Assembly (NCBI GenBank): GCA_963726375.1 | Contig: CAVSCE010000008.1 | Span: 310,001 to 374,000 of the forward strand | DNA length: 64,000 nt | Reading direction: 5' to 3' | Source of the DNA: UTCFX2 sp963726375 | GTDB taxonomy: Bacteria; Chloroflexota; Anaerolineae; Anaerolineales; UBA4823 | Part shown: positions 1 through 8,532 of the stretch, one piece after another | How the letters are laid out: the number at the start of each line of letters is the position of its first letter | How positions within the stretch are numbered: position 1 is the stretch's first letter | Notes under the pieces: generated by a model | Database searches by the model: none | Seen by the model: only the letters and a program-made list of their open reading frames with translations | Told to the model about the DNA's origin: nothing | Program-made: the position numbers and the translations under genes

Positions 1-75
1 CCGAGAAGGCCGTTGAAGCTGGAAAATGAAGTTTTGATCGACTACTTTCAGCTTGTATGCAACGGAGCGCATGGA

Positions 76-104
76 TTGCAATCGATACCTGCGCATGGTA
101 GAAT
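76..104 (+). promoter_or_regulatory. Putative sigma70-type promoter of pdxS
   Basis: TTGCAA at 76-81 and TAGAAT at 99-104 are separated by 17 bases, a good match to the housekeeping consensus. The pdxS start lies 67 bases downstream of the -10 box. The first 75 bases of the window show no recognisable gene. Motif reading only. Confidence 0.5.
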
Positions 105-170
105 GATTTTTAAGAGGACCACCCACGATAAATCACCGACGGCATGTCGGTTTTAAATTGGAGGCAAGAA

Positions 171-1058
171 ATGGAGCAAGAAGTAGGTACCTTTATCGTC
201 AAAAGAGGCCTGGCTCAGATGCTTAAGGGTGGGGTCATAATGGATGTGGTGACCCCAGAGCACGCGCGAATCGCTGAGGAAGCTGGCGCGGTCGCTGTGA
301 TGGCGCTTGAGCGGGTCCCTGCAGATATTCGCGCCCATGGTGGTGTGGCCAGGATGAGCGACCCAGAGCTGATTTTGCAAATCATGGATGCAGTATCGAT
401 CCCGGTCATGGCTAAATGCCGGATCGGACACTTTGTCGAAGCCCAAATCCTCGAAGCAATCGGCGTGGATTATATCGATGAATCAGAAGTCCTTACCCCT
501 GCGGATGAACAATATCACATCAATAAGCACAATTTTAAAGTCCCGTTTGTATGCGGCTGTCGGAACCTTGGCGAAGCGCTCCGCAGGATCGGAGAGGGAG
601 CAGCGATGATCCGGACAAAGGGCGAGGCGGGGACTGGAGATGTAGTCGAAGCTGTGCGCCACGCCCGGTCGGTTTTAGGTGAGATTCGCCGGGTCCAAAA
701 CATGCAAGAAGAAGAGGTCATGCGCTACGCAAAAGAGATCGGAGCGCCTTACGATCTGGTGATGGAGACCCGTTCATTGGGTCGGATGCCGGTTGTTAAT
801 TTTGCGGCCGGCGGTGTGGCAACCCCTGCAGATGCGGCGCTGATGATGCAGCTTGGTGTGGATGGGGTATTTGTTGGCTCGGGCATCTTCAAGTCAGGAG
901 ACCCTGCACCTAGAGCGGCTGCGATCGTTAAAGCTGTCACCCATTGCAACGACCCTTATATCCTGGCGGAAGTCAGCCGCAATCTGGGAGAGCCTATGGT
1001 CGGGCGGCAGATCTCGTCCATCCCTGAGGCAGAATTGATTGCAGGCAGAGGCTGGTAA
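171..1058 (+). CDS. pdxS: Pyridoxal 5'-phosphate synthase lyase subunit PdxS
   Basis: PdxS builds pyridoxal 5'-phosphate from ribose 5-phosphate, glyceraldehyde 3-phosphate and ammonia supplied by PdxT (DXP-independent route, cytosolic dodecamer). The 295-residue TIM-barrel protein carries the family signatures GTFIVKRGLAQMLKGG, MALERVPADIR, the lysine in VMAKCRIGH and the second lysine in IRTKGEAGTG. I chose ATG 171 because GGAGG sits at 160-164 and the family normally begins just before GTF-VKRGLAQ. An upstream in-frame ATG at 144 would add nine atypical residues and lacks a ribosome-binding site. pdxT follows 15 bases downstream, so the two are an operon. Function and start are secure. Confidence 0.97.
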   Translation: MEQEVGTFIVKRGLAQMLKGGVIMDVVTPEHARIAEEAGAVAVMALERVPADIRAHGGVARMSDPELILQIMDAVSIPVMAKCRIGHFVEAQILEAIGVDYIDESEVLTPADEQYHINKHNFKVPFVCGCRNLGEALRRIGEGAAMIRTKGEAGTGDVVEAVRHARSVLGEIRRVQNMQEEEVMRYAKEIGAPYDLVMETRSLGRMPVVNFAAGGVATPADAALMMQLGVDGVFVGSGIFKSGDPAPRAAAIVKAVTHCNDPYILAEVSRNLGEPMVGRQISSIPEAELIAGRGW

Positions 1059-1073
1059 TCGTTTTCAAACGAT

Positions 1074-1652
1074 ATGAAAATTGGCGTTCTCGCCTTGCAA
1101 GGCGATTTTAGCGAACATATTACGGTTTTGCGCAGAATTGGAGTTGATGCTGTCGAAATCCGCCTGCCAGCATCACTGGATGAGATTGACGGGCTGATCA
1201 TTCCAGGTGGAGAATCGACGACGATCGGAAAGCTGGCTGTTGCGTATGGACTGATGCAGCCTTTACGCCAATTCGGACAGCATAAGACCGTCTGGGGTAC
1301 TTGTGCCGGTGCAATCTTTCTCTCGAAGGATGCACAGCGGCATCAACCGCTCCTTGAATTGATGGATATTCAAGTAGAACGAAATGCGTTTGGGCGTCAG
1401 GTAGATAGCTTTGAGAGCATGATCGAAGTTCCGGCGCTGGAGAAAGTCGCTCCTGCAGGGGGAGGCTATCACGCAATTTTTATCCGGGCTCCATTGATTC
1501 AATCGGTTGCAGATCATGTTCAGGTGCTGGCCACATTATCGGATGGAAGGATCGTCGCAGCCCAACAAAATCACCTCCTGGCAACATCGTTCCACCCGGA
1601 GCTGACCCTGGACGATCGTTTCCATCGATATTTCATGACCCTTGTGGATTGA
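1074..1652 (+). CDS. pdxT: Pyridoxal 5'-phosphate synthase glutaminase subunit PdxT
   Basis: PdxT hydrolyses glutamine and channels ammonia to PdxS. The 192-residue class-I glutamine amidotransferase-like protein shows the oxyanion-loop motif IIPGGESTTI near residues 42-51, the nucleophile cysteine in WGTCAGAI (about residue 79) and the catalytic His-Glu pair in SFHPELT close to the C-terminus. Length matches the family. It starts 15 bases after pdxS and ends 22 bases before the next ATG, so it is transcribed with pdxS and perhaps with the following GNAT-like gene. No frame damage is visible. Confidence 0.97.
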   Translation: MKIGVLALQGDFSEHITVLRRIGVDAVEIRLPASLDEIDGLIIPGGESTTIGKLAVAYGLMQPLRQFGQHKTVWGTCAGAIFLSKDAQRHQPLLELMDIQVERNAFGRQVDSFESMIEVPALEKVAPAGGGYHAIFIRAPLIQSVADHVQVLATLSDGRIVAAQQNHLLATSFHPELTLDDRFHRYFMTLVD

Positions 1653-1674
1653 AGATCGAGTGGGCGCAAGTTCA

Positions 1675-2610
1675 ATGAATGTTCGCTTGTTCGACTGGAG
1701 AGATATCGCTTCCCTTCGCCGCTGCCGCAGCGATAGCGTTTTTCTGGATAGCGAGCTGCTCCTGACCCGCGGCTCATTGATGGTCCCTGGCGTATTGTTC
1801 TCGCTGTTGGCGTCTACCATGGGTATTTTCACCTGTGTCAACGAGACGGGAGAACAAACCGATCCTCAGCTGATCGGCCAATTCATACACTCAGCAGGCA
1901 GCACCCTCTCTCACCTGACCTTTCTCACTCCTCAAAAACATCTCGAATCGGTGCTGGTTTGCCCGCTGATCGAACGTATGATGGTGATTTCCGGCGAACG
2001 TGGAGCACAGCGGCTCCTGGCAGATGCGGATGAAGGCTCACTCGCATTTGATTCGCTTCGAAAATGCGGTTTTGCGGTCTATACCCGTCAGAGGATTTGG
2101 CAGCTTGCCGGTCGGATTGGAAACATAAACCGACCCCGGAGCTGGCGAGCTGCCTCGGATCAAGATATCATCCCGATTCGAACTCTGTATAACAACCTTG
2201 TTCCTGGGATGGTTCAGCAGATTGAACCGTTTTCAACCCAGCGTCCGCGCGGGATGGTCCTTTACCAGAACGGCGATTTGCTTGCTTATGTGGAATTGAA
2301 TCAAGGTCGCCGCGGCATTTGGGCTCAACCATTTTTCCATCCGGATGTGGAGGATGTTTCAGCCTATCTTCTGGATATGATTGAAAAAATCCCTGCCCGT
2401 CGATTTCGACCGATTTACATCTGTATTCGATCGTATCAATCCTGGCTTGAGCCATGGATTGAAGAGCTGGGTGGGGAAGTGGGTCAACGCCAGGCGGTAA
2501 TGGTCAGGCAATTGGTCGTCCAACAAAAGGCAGCGCGCGCTTTTAGCTTACCTGCTTTAGAAAGCGGACAGGCAGAAGTCACTGCACCGATGGTGCATCT
2601 GGAGAACTGA
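1675..2610 (+). CDS. GNAT-like acetyltransferase domain protein of unknown function
   Basis: This 311-residue soluble protein begins MNVRLFDWRDIASL and has no signal peptide or membrane segment. Around residues 130-150 it reads SLAFDSLRKCGFAVYTRQRIW, a pattern like the end of GNAT folds where a conserved GF pair precedes the last strands. A second half (about 155-270) could hold another degenerate GNAT unit. No acetyl-CoA-binding Q/RxxGxG/A loop is obvious, so catalysis is uncertain. ATG 1675 is preferred over an in-frame TTG at 1642 that lies inside pdxT. It sits between pdxT and the R3H ATPase with an eight-base gap to the latter, suggesting co-transcription. Substrate unknown. Confidence 0.55.
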   Translation: MNVRLFDWRDIASLRRCRSDSVFLDSELLLTRGSLMVPGVLFSLLASTMGIFTCVNETGEQTDPQLIGQFIHSAGSTLSHLTFLTPQKHLESVLVCPLIERMMVISGERGAQRLLADADEGSLAFDSLRKCGFAVYTRQRIWQLAGRIGNINRPRSWRAASDQDIIPIRTLYNNLVPGMVQQIEPFSTQRPRGMVLYQNGDLLAYVELNQGRRGIWAQPFFHPDVEDVSAYLLDMIEKIPARRFRPIYICIRSYQSWLEPWIEELGGEVGQRQAVMVRQLVVQQKAARAFSLPALESGQAEVTAPMVHLEN

Positions 2611-2618
2611 AGATCGAT

Positions 2619-4280
2619 ATGTCACAGAAAAAAATTACCGATGACCTGCACGCCTTGATGGCAGTCTTACCGCTGCCAATTGTGGATGCGGTCAGAAAGG
2701 CCAATGACAGCGACAACCTGCTGGAGGTGATCCTGGACTTGGGGCGGCTGCCAACAGCTCGATTCTTTGACCGGGAGGTCGTCCTTCGCCAGGTGGAGGT
2801 TTCCCACGAAGACATTGACTTCGTAGTCGAGCGGATTGGAGAGTTTGATGCAGATAATCGGGCAGGGTTGGAACGTTCGCTGCATCGGATTTCAGCGATC
2901 CGGAATCGAAGAGGGTATATCGTTGGGCTGACCTGCCGGGTAGGTCGAGCAGTTTACGGCACGACAGATATCATTAAAGATCTGATCGAGAGCGGGAAAA
3001 GCTTGCTGATCCTGGGGAGGCCAGGAGTAGGCAAGACAACCATGCTTCGCGAGGCAGCCCGTATTCTGGCTGAGACCAAACGGGTTGTCATTGTGGACAC
3101 ATCGAATGAGATCGGCGGAGATGGGGATGTCCCTCATCCGGCAGTGGGACGAGCCCGTCGAATGCAAGTCGCCACGCCCTCCCTCCAGCATGAGGTCATG
3201 ATCGAAGCCGTGGAGAACCATAATCCAGAGGCGATTGTGATTGATGAGATCGGGCGGGAACTGGAAGCGGCAGCTGCGCGAACGATCGCCGAGCGTGGTG
3301 TCCAATTAATAGGTACCGCACATGGCAACTCTCTGGAGAATCTGCTCCTGAATCCGACGCTTTCTGATCTGGTGGGGGGGATCGAATCGGTCACCCTTTC
3401 AGACGAAGAAGCTCGCAGGCGCGGGACACAGAAGACCGTCCTGGAACGGAGATCTCCACCCACGTTCGATGTGTTGATAGAAATCCAAACCCGCGATCGA
3501 GTGGCCGTCCATATTGATGTCGCCGCCGCGGTTGATTCGCTACTGCGCGGTTATCCGCTGCCCGCCGAAATTCGCTCCCGGATCGGCGAAGACATCCGCA
3601 TCGAGAAGGCTTCGGTCCCGGCTCGCCAGCAAGGCACCGGTCAGCAGGGCTACCGAAGGCAGAGCGCTGATGGAGGCGGGGAGCGCTTCTCCAGACGTTC
3701 GGAAGCCTTTGAGCCTGGAAACTCCAGAAGCGCGGTTGAAGCCGTGCGTTCTGAGATGGGCAGCGAGGTGGATCAGGAGATTAACCAACCAACCCGAGGC
3801 AGGGACGGATTGAAATCCATTCGGATTTATCCGTATGGTGTGGCTCGAAATCGGTTAAACCAGGCTGCCAGGAGGTTAGGCGTCCCTGCCATCTTAGCAG
3901 ACCAGCCGGCGGATGCGGATGTCCTGGTTACATTGCGATCTTATTACCGCAAGCGGCAGCGGACGATCACGGATGCCGAAAACCGCAATGTCCCAATCTA
4001 TGTTCTCCGCTCAAACACAGTCAACCAGATGCAGCAATTTCTGGGAGACCTTTTCAACCTATACACGGATGAGCTCCGCAACGCCGGGATGGATTCGATC
4101 GTCGAAGAGACGCTGGCGGCGATCAACGCCGTGAGGAACGGTGAGCGATGGGTTGAGCTTCAGCCGGCTGCTTCTGCAATGCGCCGATTGCAGCACCAGA
4201 TGGCGCGTGAAGCCAACCTGGTTTCGCACTCCTACGGAAAAGAGCCGAACCGGCGGGTCAGGATTTTCCGTGAAATGTAA
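2619..4280 (+). CDS. R3H domain-containing AAA ATPase (SpoIIIAA/Ycf45-like)
   Basis: A 553-residue P-loop ATPase with Walker A GRPGVGKTT (residues about 133-141), Walker B-like IVIDEIGRE (about 206) and a RecA/secretion-ATPase-like core as in SpoIIIAA. After a low-complexity charged linker (about 335-400), a C-terminal segment with RRLQHQMAREANL matches an R3H nucleic-acid-binding motif (Arg-x3-His). Family members with this architecture occur in Chloroflexota, Cyanobacteria and plastids (Ycf45); a single-stranded nucleic-acid role is inferred only. The ORF overlaps the GTG start of tmk by eleven bases, so translation of the two is probably coupled. Confidence 0.85.
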   Translation: MSQKKITDDLHALMAVLPLPIVDAVRKANDSDNLLEVILDLGRLPTARFFDREVVLRQVEVSHEDIDFVVERIGEFDADNRAGLERSLHRISAIRNRRGYIVGLTCRVGRAVYGTTDIIKDLIESGKSLLILGRPGVGKTTMLREAARILAETKRVVIVDTSNEIGGDGDVPHPAVGRARRMQVATPSLQHEVMIEAVENHNPEAIVIDEIGRELEAAAARTIAERGVQLIGTAHGNSLENLLLNPTLSDLVGGIESVTLSDEEARRRGTQKTVLERRSPPTFDVLIEIQTRDRVAVHIDVAAAVDSLLRGYPLPAEIRSRIGEDIRIEKASVPARQQGTGQQGYRRQSADGGGERFSRRSEAFEPGNSRSAVEAVRSEMGSEVDQEINQPTRGRDGLKSIRIYPYGVARNRLNQAARRLGVPAILADQPADADVLVTLRSYYRKRQRTITDAENRNVPIYVLRSNTVNQMQQFLGDLFNLYTDELRNAGMDSIVEETLAAINAVRNGERWVELQPAASAMRRLQHQMAREANLVSHSYGKEPNRRVRIFREM

Positions 4281-4971
4281 AGGCAAGTTCATCACCTTCG
4301 AAGGACCTGAGGGCGGCGGCAAGACCACGCAGATTGCAGCTCTGGCAGAATTCCTGCGAGCAAAAGAGCACAGGGTCATAACCACCCGTGAGCCTGGTGG
4401 TACGCCGATTGGCGACGAAATCCGGAACGTGCTGATGGGTTTGAAAAACACAGAGATGCAGCCGCGCACGGAGATTTTGCTTTTTCAAGCTTCCAGAGCC
4501 CAGCTTGTCGAGCAGGTGATCCTTCCCGTTCTTGAACGAGGCGATATCGTGCTCTCGGACAGGTACGCAGATTCGACGCTGGCTTATCAAGGCTACGGAT
4601 ACCAGCAGTTTTCGTTGGATGAACTAAAGCCGCTGATTGCTTTTGCGACTGGCGGGCTGATTCCCGATCTCACTTTACTGCTGGATATCGATGTGGAAGC
4701 TGGATTGAAGCGACGGATGCATCACGGCGGCTGGAACCGCATGGATGCTTATGAGATTTCTTTCCATCAGCGGGTTCGGAATGGCTTTCTGGAGATGGCT
4801 CAATCTGCTCCTGAGCGGTGGACAATCATCGACGCCAGCGAACCCATGGATCGGGTCCAGGCGCAGATTCGGGACGTGATCCTGGATCGGCTGGAAGGCG
4901 AAGAATGGATGAAGGCTAGAAATCGTCAAAGCCGCTGTCGTCCGCAGCTCCTGATCCCAGCTCGGGCATAG
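4270..4971 (+). CDS. tmk: Thymidylate kinase
   Basis: Phosphorylates dTMP to dTDP for DNA synthesis. The protein begins VKCKGKFITFEGPEGGGKTT, with the P-loop GPEGGGKTT near residue 12, then the DR(Y)ADS motif LSDRYADSTLAYQGYG (about 96-111) and a lid region rich in arginines. GTG 4270 is chosen because it gives the usual distance to the P-loop; longer in-frame starts run inside the R3H ATPase gene. Length of 233 residues is at the long end of the family (about 205-215), and the extra residues are the C-terminal tail. The last 56 bases overlap the convergent FmdB-like gene. Confidence 0.93.
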   Translation: MKCKGKFITFEGPEGGGKTTQIAALAEFLRAKEHRVITTREPGGTPIGDEIRNVLMGLKNTEMQPRTEILLFQASRAQLVEQVILPVLERGDIVLSDRYADSTLAYQGYGYQQFSLDELKPLIAFATGGLIPDLTLLLDIDVEAGLKRRMHHGGWNRMDAYEISFHQRVRNGFLEMAQSAPERWTIIDASEPMDRVQAQIRDVILDRLEGEEWMKARNRQSRCRPQLLIPARA

Positions 4972-5308
4972 TGGCTTCAATGTCCTCGGGGTTTTGGCCC
5001 GCTTCCAACCGGTCAATCACCTCATTGAACTCTGGCCCGATGTCCTCGCCCATTTCCCGACTCATTTTGCGCATCATCTGTCCCAGGGCGCGGGGATCAT
5101 CGTCCAGTCCTTCGAAATTATCCAGGTCCGAAAGGCTTTCAAGGCGGCTGTCTTCCGATTTGGCAATCCGTATCCGGCTGATCCGGCGCTGGACATTTTC
5201 GCTGCCGCAGGATGTACATACTACCGGGATGGTCCCATATTCGCTGTAGGACATCACAATCTCGAATCTCTTTCGGCAATCTAGACAGCGATAAGGGTAA
5301 ATCGGCAT
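4916..5308 (-). CDS. FmdB family zinc-ribbon protein
   Basis: A 130-residue protein that starts MPIYPYRCLDCRKRFE and has a second knuckle VVCTSCGSENVQRR, giving the CxxC...CxxC zinc ribbon of the FmdB/CxxC_CXXC_SSSS family (residues 8-40). The rest is acidic and helical, ending DDSGFDDF. The family was named from a proposed regulator of formamidase/formylmethanofuran operons, but its role is not established. It is transcribed against tmk, and the two 3' ends overlap by 56 bases. Confidence 0.85.
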   Translation of the reverse strand: MPIYPYRCLDCRKRFEIVMSYSEYGTIPVVCTSCGSENVQRRISRIRIAKSEDSRLESLSDLDNFEGLDDDPRALGQMMRKMSREMGEDIGPEFNEVIDRLEAGQNPEDIEATMPELGSGAADDSGFDDF

Positions 5309-5394
5309 AATACCTCCATGGACAATTCGTGGATTATCAAGAATATGAAATTATAATCATACCAGTCCAGATTGTGTTGCGAAATGAGGAAAGC

Positions 5395-6018
5395 GTGTGT
5401 TCAAACGATGAGTTCTACAAGCTCCACCCCAAACCCCTCCTGATAGTTATCTCTGGTCCATCTGGGGTAGGGAAAGATTCGGTAATTGAAAGCATGCGGG
5501 CACGCGGAATGCCTTTTCATTTTGTGATCACGGCAACGACGCGCACGCCCCGTTCAGAGGAGAAACAAGGGGTCGATTACTTTTTTCTCAGCAAAGACGA
5601 GTTTGCCGAGATGATCGAGAACGGCGAGCTGCTCGAGTATGCAATCGTCTATAACGACTATAAAGGCGTCCCTAAAAAGCAGGTTCGCGAAGCTTTACAG
5701 AGCGGCCTGGATGTCGTCATGAGAGTAGATGTCCAGGGCGCCGATTCGGTTCAGAAGCTTGCGCCTGAAGCGCTATTGATCTTCTTAACCACCCAGAACG
5801 AAGAGGAGCTGGTTAAGCGGCTCAAGGCTCGTCAAAGCGAAGACCCCCAAGGGCTGAACTTGAGAATCGCCACTGCTCGCCAGGAACTTCGCAAGATAGA
5901 TCAATTCGATTATATTGTGGTGAACAAAGACAAAGAGCTGGAAGAGACCGTGGACACTATAGAAGCAATCATTAATGCTGAACACCACCGCGTCTGTCAT
6001 CGAAAGGTTGAATTATGA
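5395..6018 (+). CDS. gmk: Guanylate kinase
   Basis: Converts GMP to GDP using ATP. Residues carry the P-loop SGPSGVGKDS (about 17-26; family usually GVGKST, here Asp replaces Ser after Lys), the GMP-binding segment TTRTPRSEEKQGVDYFF and the lid LKARQSED. I chose GTG 5395, giving 207 residues, because GAGGA lies five bases upstream and the length fits the family; an in-frame GTG at 5329 would add 22 hydrophobic residues without a ribosome-binding site. The stop overlaps the rhomboid start (ATGA), so the two are coupled. Confidence 0.92.
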   Translation: MCSNDEFYKLHPKPLLIVISGPSGVGKDSVIESMRARGMPFHFVITATTRTPRSEEKQGVDYFFLSKDEFAEMIENGELLEYAIVYNDYKGVPKKQVREALQSGLDVVMRVDVQGADSVQKLAPEALLIFLTTQNEEELVKRLKARQSEDPQGLNLRIATARQELRKIDQFDYIVVNKDKELEETVDTIEAIINAEHHRVCHRKVEL

Positions 6019-6776
6019 CGGAGGAGTATTCTGCCTTTCCTGGTGAAGACCAGACAGAGCCATTGGGTGCCCAAGCTGCCTCTCAGGAGGCCTGGCGTCC
6101 GATTGTGACCCAGGTGCTCATGGCAGTTACGATTGGTGTTTACCTCTTACAGCTGCTCACGAAATATGCCTTTGGCACAGATATACCGGCGGCTCTCGGG
6201 ATGAAAGTGAACGAGCTGATCATCGCAGGCCAGTATTGGCGGCTGATCACACCGATGTTTCTGCATGGATCGATCCTGCACCTTGGCTTTAATATGTACG
6301 CCCTCTATGTCATTGGTTCAGGAATTGAACGTTTTTATGGTAGATATCGCTTCCTTGCGCTCTATTTGCTGGCGGGCTTTGCGGGCAACGTGAGTTCGTT
6401 CCTTTTCTCAGATGCCCCCTCTTTGGGAGCCTCGACGGCAATTTTTGGACTGTTAGGCGCTGAAGGTGTATTATTCTATCAAAACAAGGAAATTTTTGGG
6501 CCGATGGCCCGCCGTTCGCTCACGAATGTGATCACGATTGCCGCGATCAACCTGGTGATCGGCCTTTCTCCAGGGATTGACAACTGGGGTCATCTTGGCG
6601 GTTTGGCAGGTGGAACTCTATTCGCCTGGTTTGCCGGACCGCGTTTTGAGCGCAAAGGGCTTGTATATCCACCCACCGTTTACGATACGCGCGATTCTGG
6701 CGATGCCGTTCGGGCTGGAATCATGGTGGGAGTTCTCTTTGCTGTGCTGGCAGGTATAAAAATCTTTACCAATTGA
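6015..6776 (+). CDS. Rhomboid family intramembrane serine protease
   Basis: A 253-residue polytopic membrane protein with six to seven hydrophobic segments from about residue 30 to 250. The serine motif LGASTAIFGLLG gives the catalytic Ser (GxS), and the partner histidine lies in NWGHLGGLAGG, as in rhomboids. An HGSILHLGFNMYALYVIG segment matches the conserved HxxxxHxxxN loop. The start overlaps the gmk stop by four bases (ATGA). Substrates cannot be inferred. Confidence 0.93.
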   Translation: MTEEYSAFPGEDQTEPLGAQAASQEAWRPIVTQVLMAVTIGVYLLQLLTKYAFGTDIPAALGMKVNELIIAGQYWRLITPMFLHGSILHLGFNMYALYVIGSGIERFYGRYRFLALYLLAGFAGNVSSFLFSDAPSLGASTAIFGLLGAEGVLFYQNKEIFGPMARRSLTNVITIAAINLVIGLSPGIDNWGHLGGLAGGTLFAWFAGPRFERKGLVYPPTVYDTRDSGDAVRAGIMVGVLFAVLAGIKIFTN

Positions 6777-6856
6777 AGCCTGTTTGGCGAGAAATAAATG
6801 CCTTTCAGGTGCAGTCTATCGCATAGGTCTTTCGGGACAATTCGTCACCGGGGAAA

Positions 6857-6900
6857 GAAAAAAGGACACGTCTGCTTTTTCAACTGGCGTGTCCTTTTTG
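6857..6900. terminator. Bidirectional hairpin terminator
   Basis: AAAAAGGACACG (6859-6870) pairs with CGTGTCCTTTTT (6888-6899), with the T-run on the + side and A-run on the other side, so it can serve both the rhomboid gene and the convergent minus-strand gene. Stem of 12 pairs, loop of 17 bases. Confidence 0.75.
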
Positions 6901-6918
6901 TGGGAGTTTTACAGCGGT

Positions 6919-7312
6919 TTACTGTCCTGGAAAATCCAGGTCATCGGGGAAATCGTCATCATCCCCAGTATCGTCGTCCGTATCGATATCAGCGTCTAGC
7001 TCGTCTATATTGATCTCGAGCCGCACCCAAAGCAGCAGAACCTGACCTTCATCGACTTCGAGCGTGCCGCGCTGCAAGGATCGGCGCCTCACTTTCCAGG
7101 CCGCTTGAATCGCGGTATTCAAGATGGATCGTATTCTTATGGCGCCAGGCACGGTGGCAGCGTTCAAGCAGGCTCTGGCCATTGAATGTCCGCAGGCGAG
7201 TCAGCCCGACATTAAAGAGCAAAGGGCTTTCGTTAAGGCTGAGCGCCCAACCATCATCCACTGCCTCAAATGTAGGCGGAGGCCCCTCGATAATTGTTAT
7301 TTTGTCTTCCAT
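6919..7312 (-). CDS. Hypothetical protein with acidic C-terminal tail, frameshifted
   Basis: Two minus-strand frames join into one protein. The first begins MEDKITIIEGPPPTFEAVDD (ATG 7312) and reads to about 7075; the second continues GTLEVDEGQVLLLWVRLEIN and ends in a strongly acidic tail (DDDTGDDDDFPDDLDFPGQ). A one-base shift inside a GC-rich stretch near 7075 separates them. I do not recognise a domain. The joined protein would be about 131 residues, soluble and acidic. It is convergent with the rhomboid gene across the terminator at 6857-6900. Confidence 0.55.
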
Positions 7313-7376
7313 CTCCTCATGCTCCAATACCACTATTTTTAACGGAGCGAATCATACCATAAAGCGCACAGAGGGT

Positions 7377-7407
7377 TTGAATGATTCCTGCAGCCTGCTA
7401 GTATAAT
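7377..7407 (+). promoter_or_regulatory. Putative promoter of the EthD-like gene
   Basis: TATAAT at 7402-7407 lies 19 bases after TTGAAT (7377-7382), a slightly long spacer. The ATG at 7426 follows 18 bases after the -10 box with AGGAA between. Motif reading only. Confidence 0.4.
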
Positions 7408-7425
7408 GGGCCAGGAAAGTGAAGC

Positions 7426-7776
7426 ATGTTTAAGCTTGTGATATTGATCGCTCAACAAGAAAACTGGTCCCAATTTGATTCGGAATGGCCGGGATTTCTT
7501 CGGCTGGCAAAATCGATGCCAGGCTTGACGAGGGAAGCAAGTTCCCGGGTGGACCAAATGCTTTATGGGGATTCGTCGTTCGGGCAAATGCACGAGCTGT
7601 TCTTCAATTCGCTGGCAGAGGTCGAGTCGGCCCTGGCATCACCACAGGGTCAGAAAGCCGGGATGGAGCTCCAGAGGATTACCAGAGGTCGGATGATCCT
7701 CTTTATCACCGATCATAAAGAAGATGAAATGGCAAATATCCGCAAATTCAGGCGTGCAGAAGAACCGCCTGCTTGA
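7426..7776 (+). CDS. EthD domain-containing protein
   Basis: A 116-residue dimeric alpha-beta barrel-type protein. It has the EthD pattern: N-terminal strand MFKLVILIAQQ, a MPGLTR segment near residue 31, LFFNSLAEVESALASPQGQKAG (about 57-78; the family reads F-sl-eAl-SpeG) and a final strand RGRMILFITD. The EthD family includes a protein needed for ETBE degradation and many of unknown role, so no reaction can be assigned. AGGAA precedes the ATG. The next gene starts 15 bases downstream. Confidence 0.75.
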   Translation: MFKLVILIAQQENWSQFDSEWPGFLRLAKSMPGLTREASSRVDQMLYGDSSFGQMHELFFNSLAEVESALASPQGQKAGMELQRITRGRMILFITDHKEDEMANIRKFRRAEEPPA

Positions 7777-7791
7777 TGAAGAAGGTGTTTA

Positions 7792-8499
7792 TTGTCGCGT
7801 TATATCCTGGGTTTATTCATTATTTTTTCATTACTTGTAATGGTAGGGTTGGGGTTTTGGCTGTTGAGAGGCGGTGGGAAGATTGTCGATAGATCGGCAA
7901 GGTTGATGGATTGGCTCAGGAACCCGCTATCCCACCCGGATTGGCAGGTGCAGGCTTTGCAACGATGCGGGGATGCCCCTTTCTTGTTCCCGACCCCGGG
8001 ATACGTTGGTTTTCTTTGGGATGATTCTTTTCGGGTCGGCCATCGCCATCAAGGGATTGATATTTTTGGCGGGACGGAGGGTAATATCACCCCGGTTTAT
8101 GCAGCATACCCCGGCTATCTAACCCGACTTCTGGACTGGAAGTCTTCAGTGATCATCCGCATCCCAGAAGACCCGCTCCAGACGGGACGTCAGATCTGGA
8201 ACTACTACACACATCTTGCCGGTCCAGAGGGCGAATCTTACATAGAGGGGAAATTCCCGCCTGGAGCTTCGGAGATACCTGTCCAGGCCGGGGAATTGTT
8301 GGGATTTCAGGGAAATTACTCTGGAACCATTGGGAATCCGGTAGGGGTTCATCTTCATTTTTCTATCGTAAAAGACGACGGAAAAGGTAAGTTCTTGAAC
8401 GAGCTGGAAATCCAGAACACCCTGGATCCGACGCCGTATCTGGGTCTGCCGCTGAACGCCAAACAGAATCCTGATGCGATCCCAGTCTGTCCTCAATAA
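7792..8499 (+). CDS. M23 family (LytM-like) metallopeptidase
   Basis: A 235-residue envelope protein with one N-terminal membrane anchor (residues about 4-25, ILGLFIIFSLLVMVGLGFWL). The extracytoplasmic part has the M23 zinc signature: HRHQGIDIFGG (HxxxD) and GVHLHFSI (HxH) near residue 185. It should cleave peptidoglycan peptides or be a non-catalytic LytM factor; the key ligands are all present. Start codon is TTG with AAGAAGGTG just upstream, which fixes the start despite the rare codon. Confidence 0.8.
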   Translation: MSRYILGLFIIFSLLVMVGLGFWLLRGGGKIVDRSARLMDWLRNPLSHPDWQVQALQRCGDAPFLFPTPGYVGFLWDDSFRVGHRHQGIDIFGGTEGNITPVYAAYPGYLTRLLDWKSSVIIRIPEDPLQTGRQIWNYYTHLAGPEGESYIEGKFPPGASEIPVQAGELLGFQGNYSGTIGNPVGVHLHFSIVKDDGKGKFLNELEIQNTLDPTPYLGLPLNAKQNPDAIPVCPQ

Positions 8500-8532
8500 C
8501 GGCTGTTCGGAAGAAGGCAGGAAGGGAGAAGG

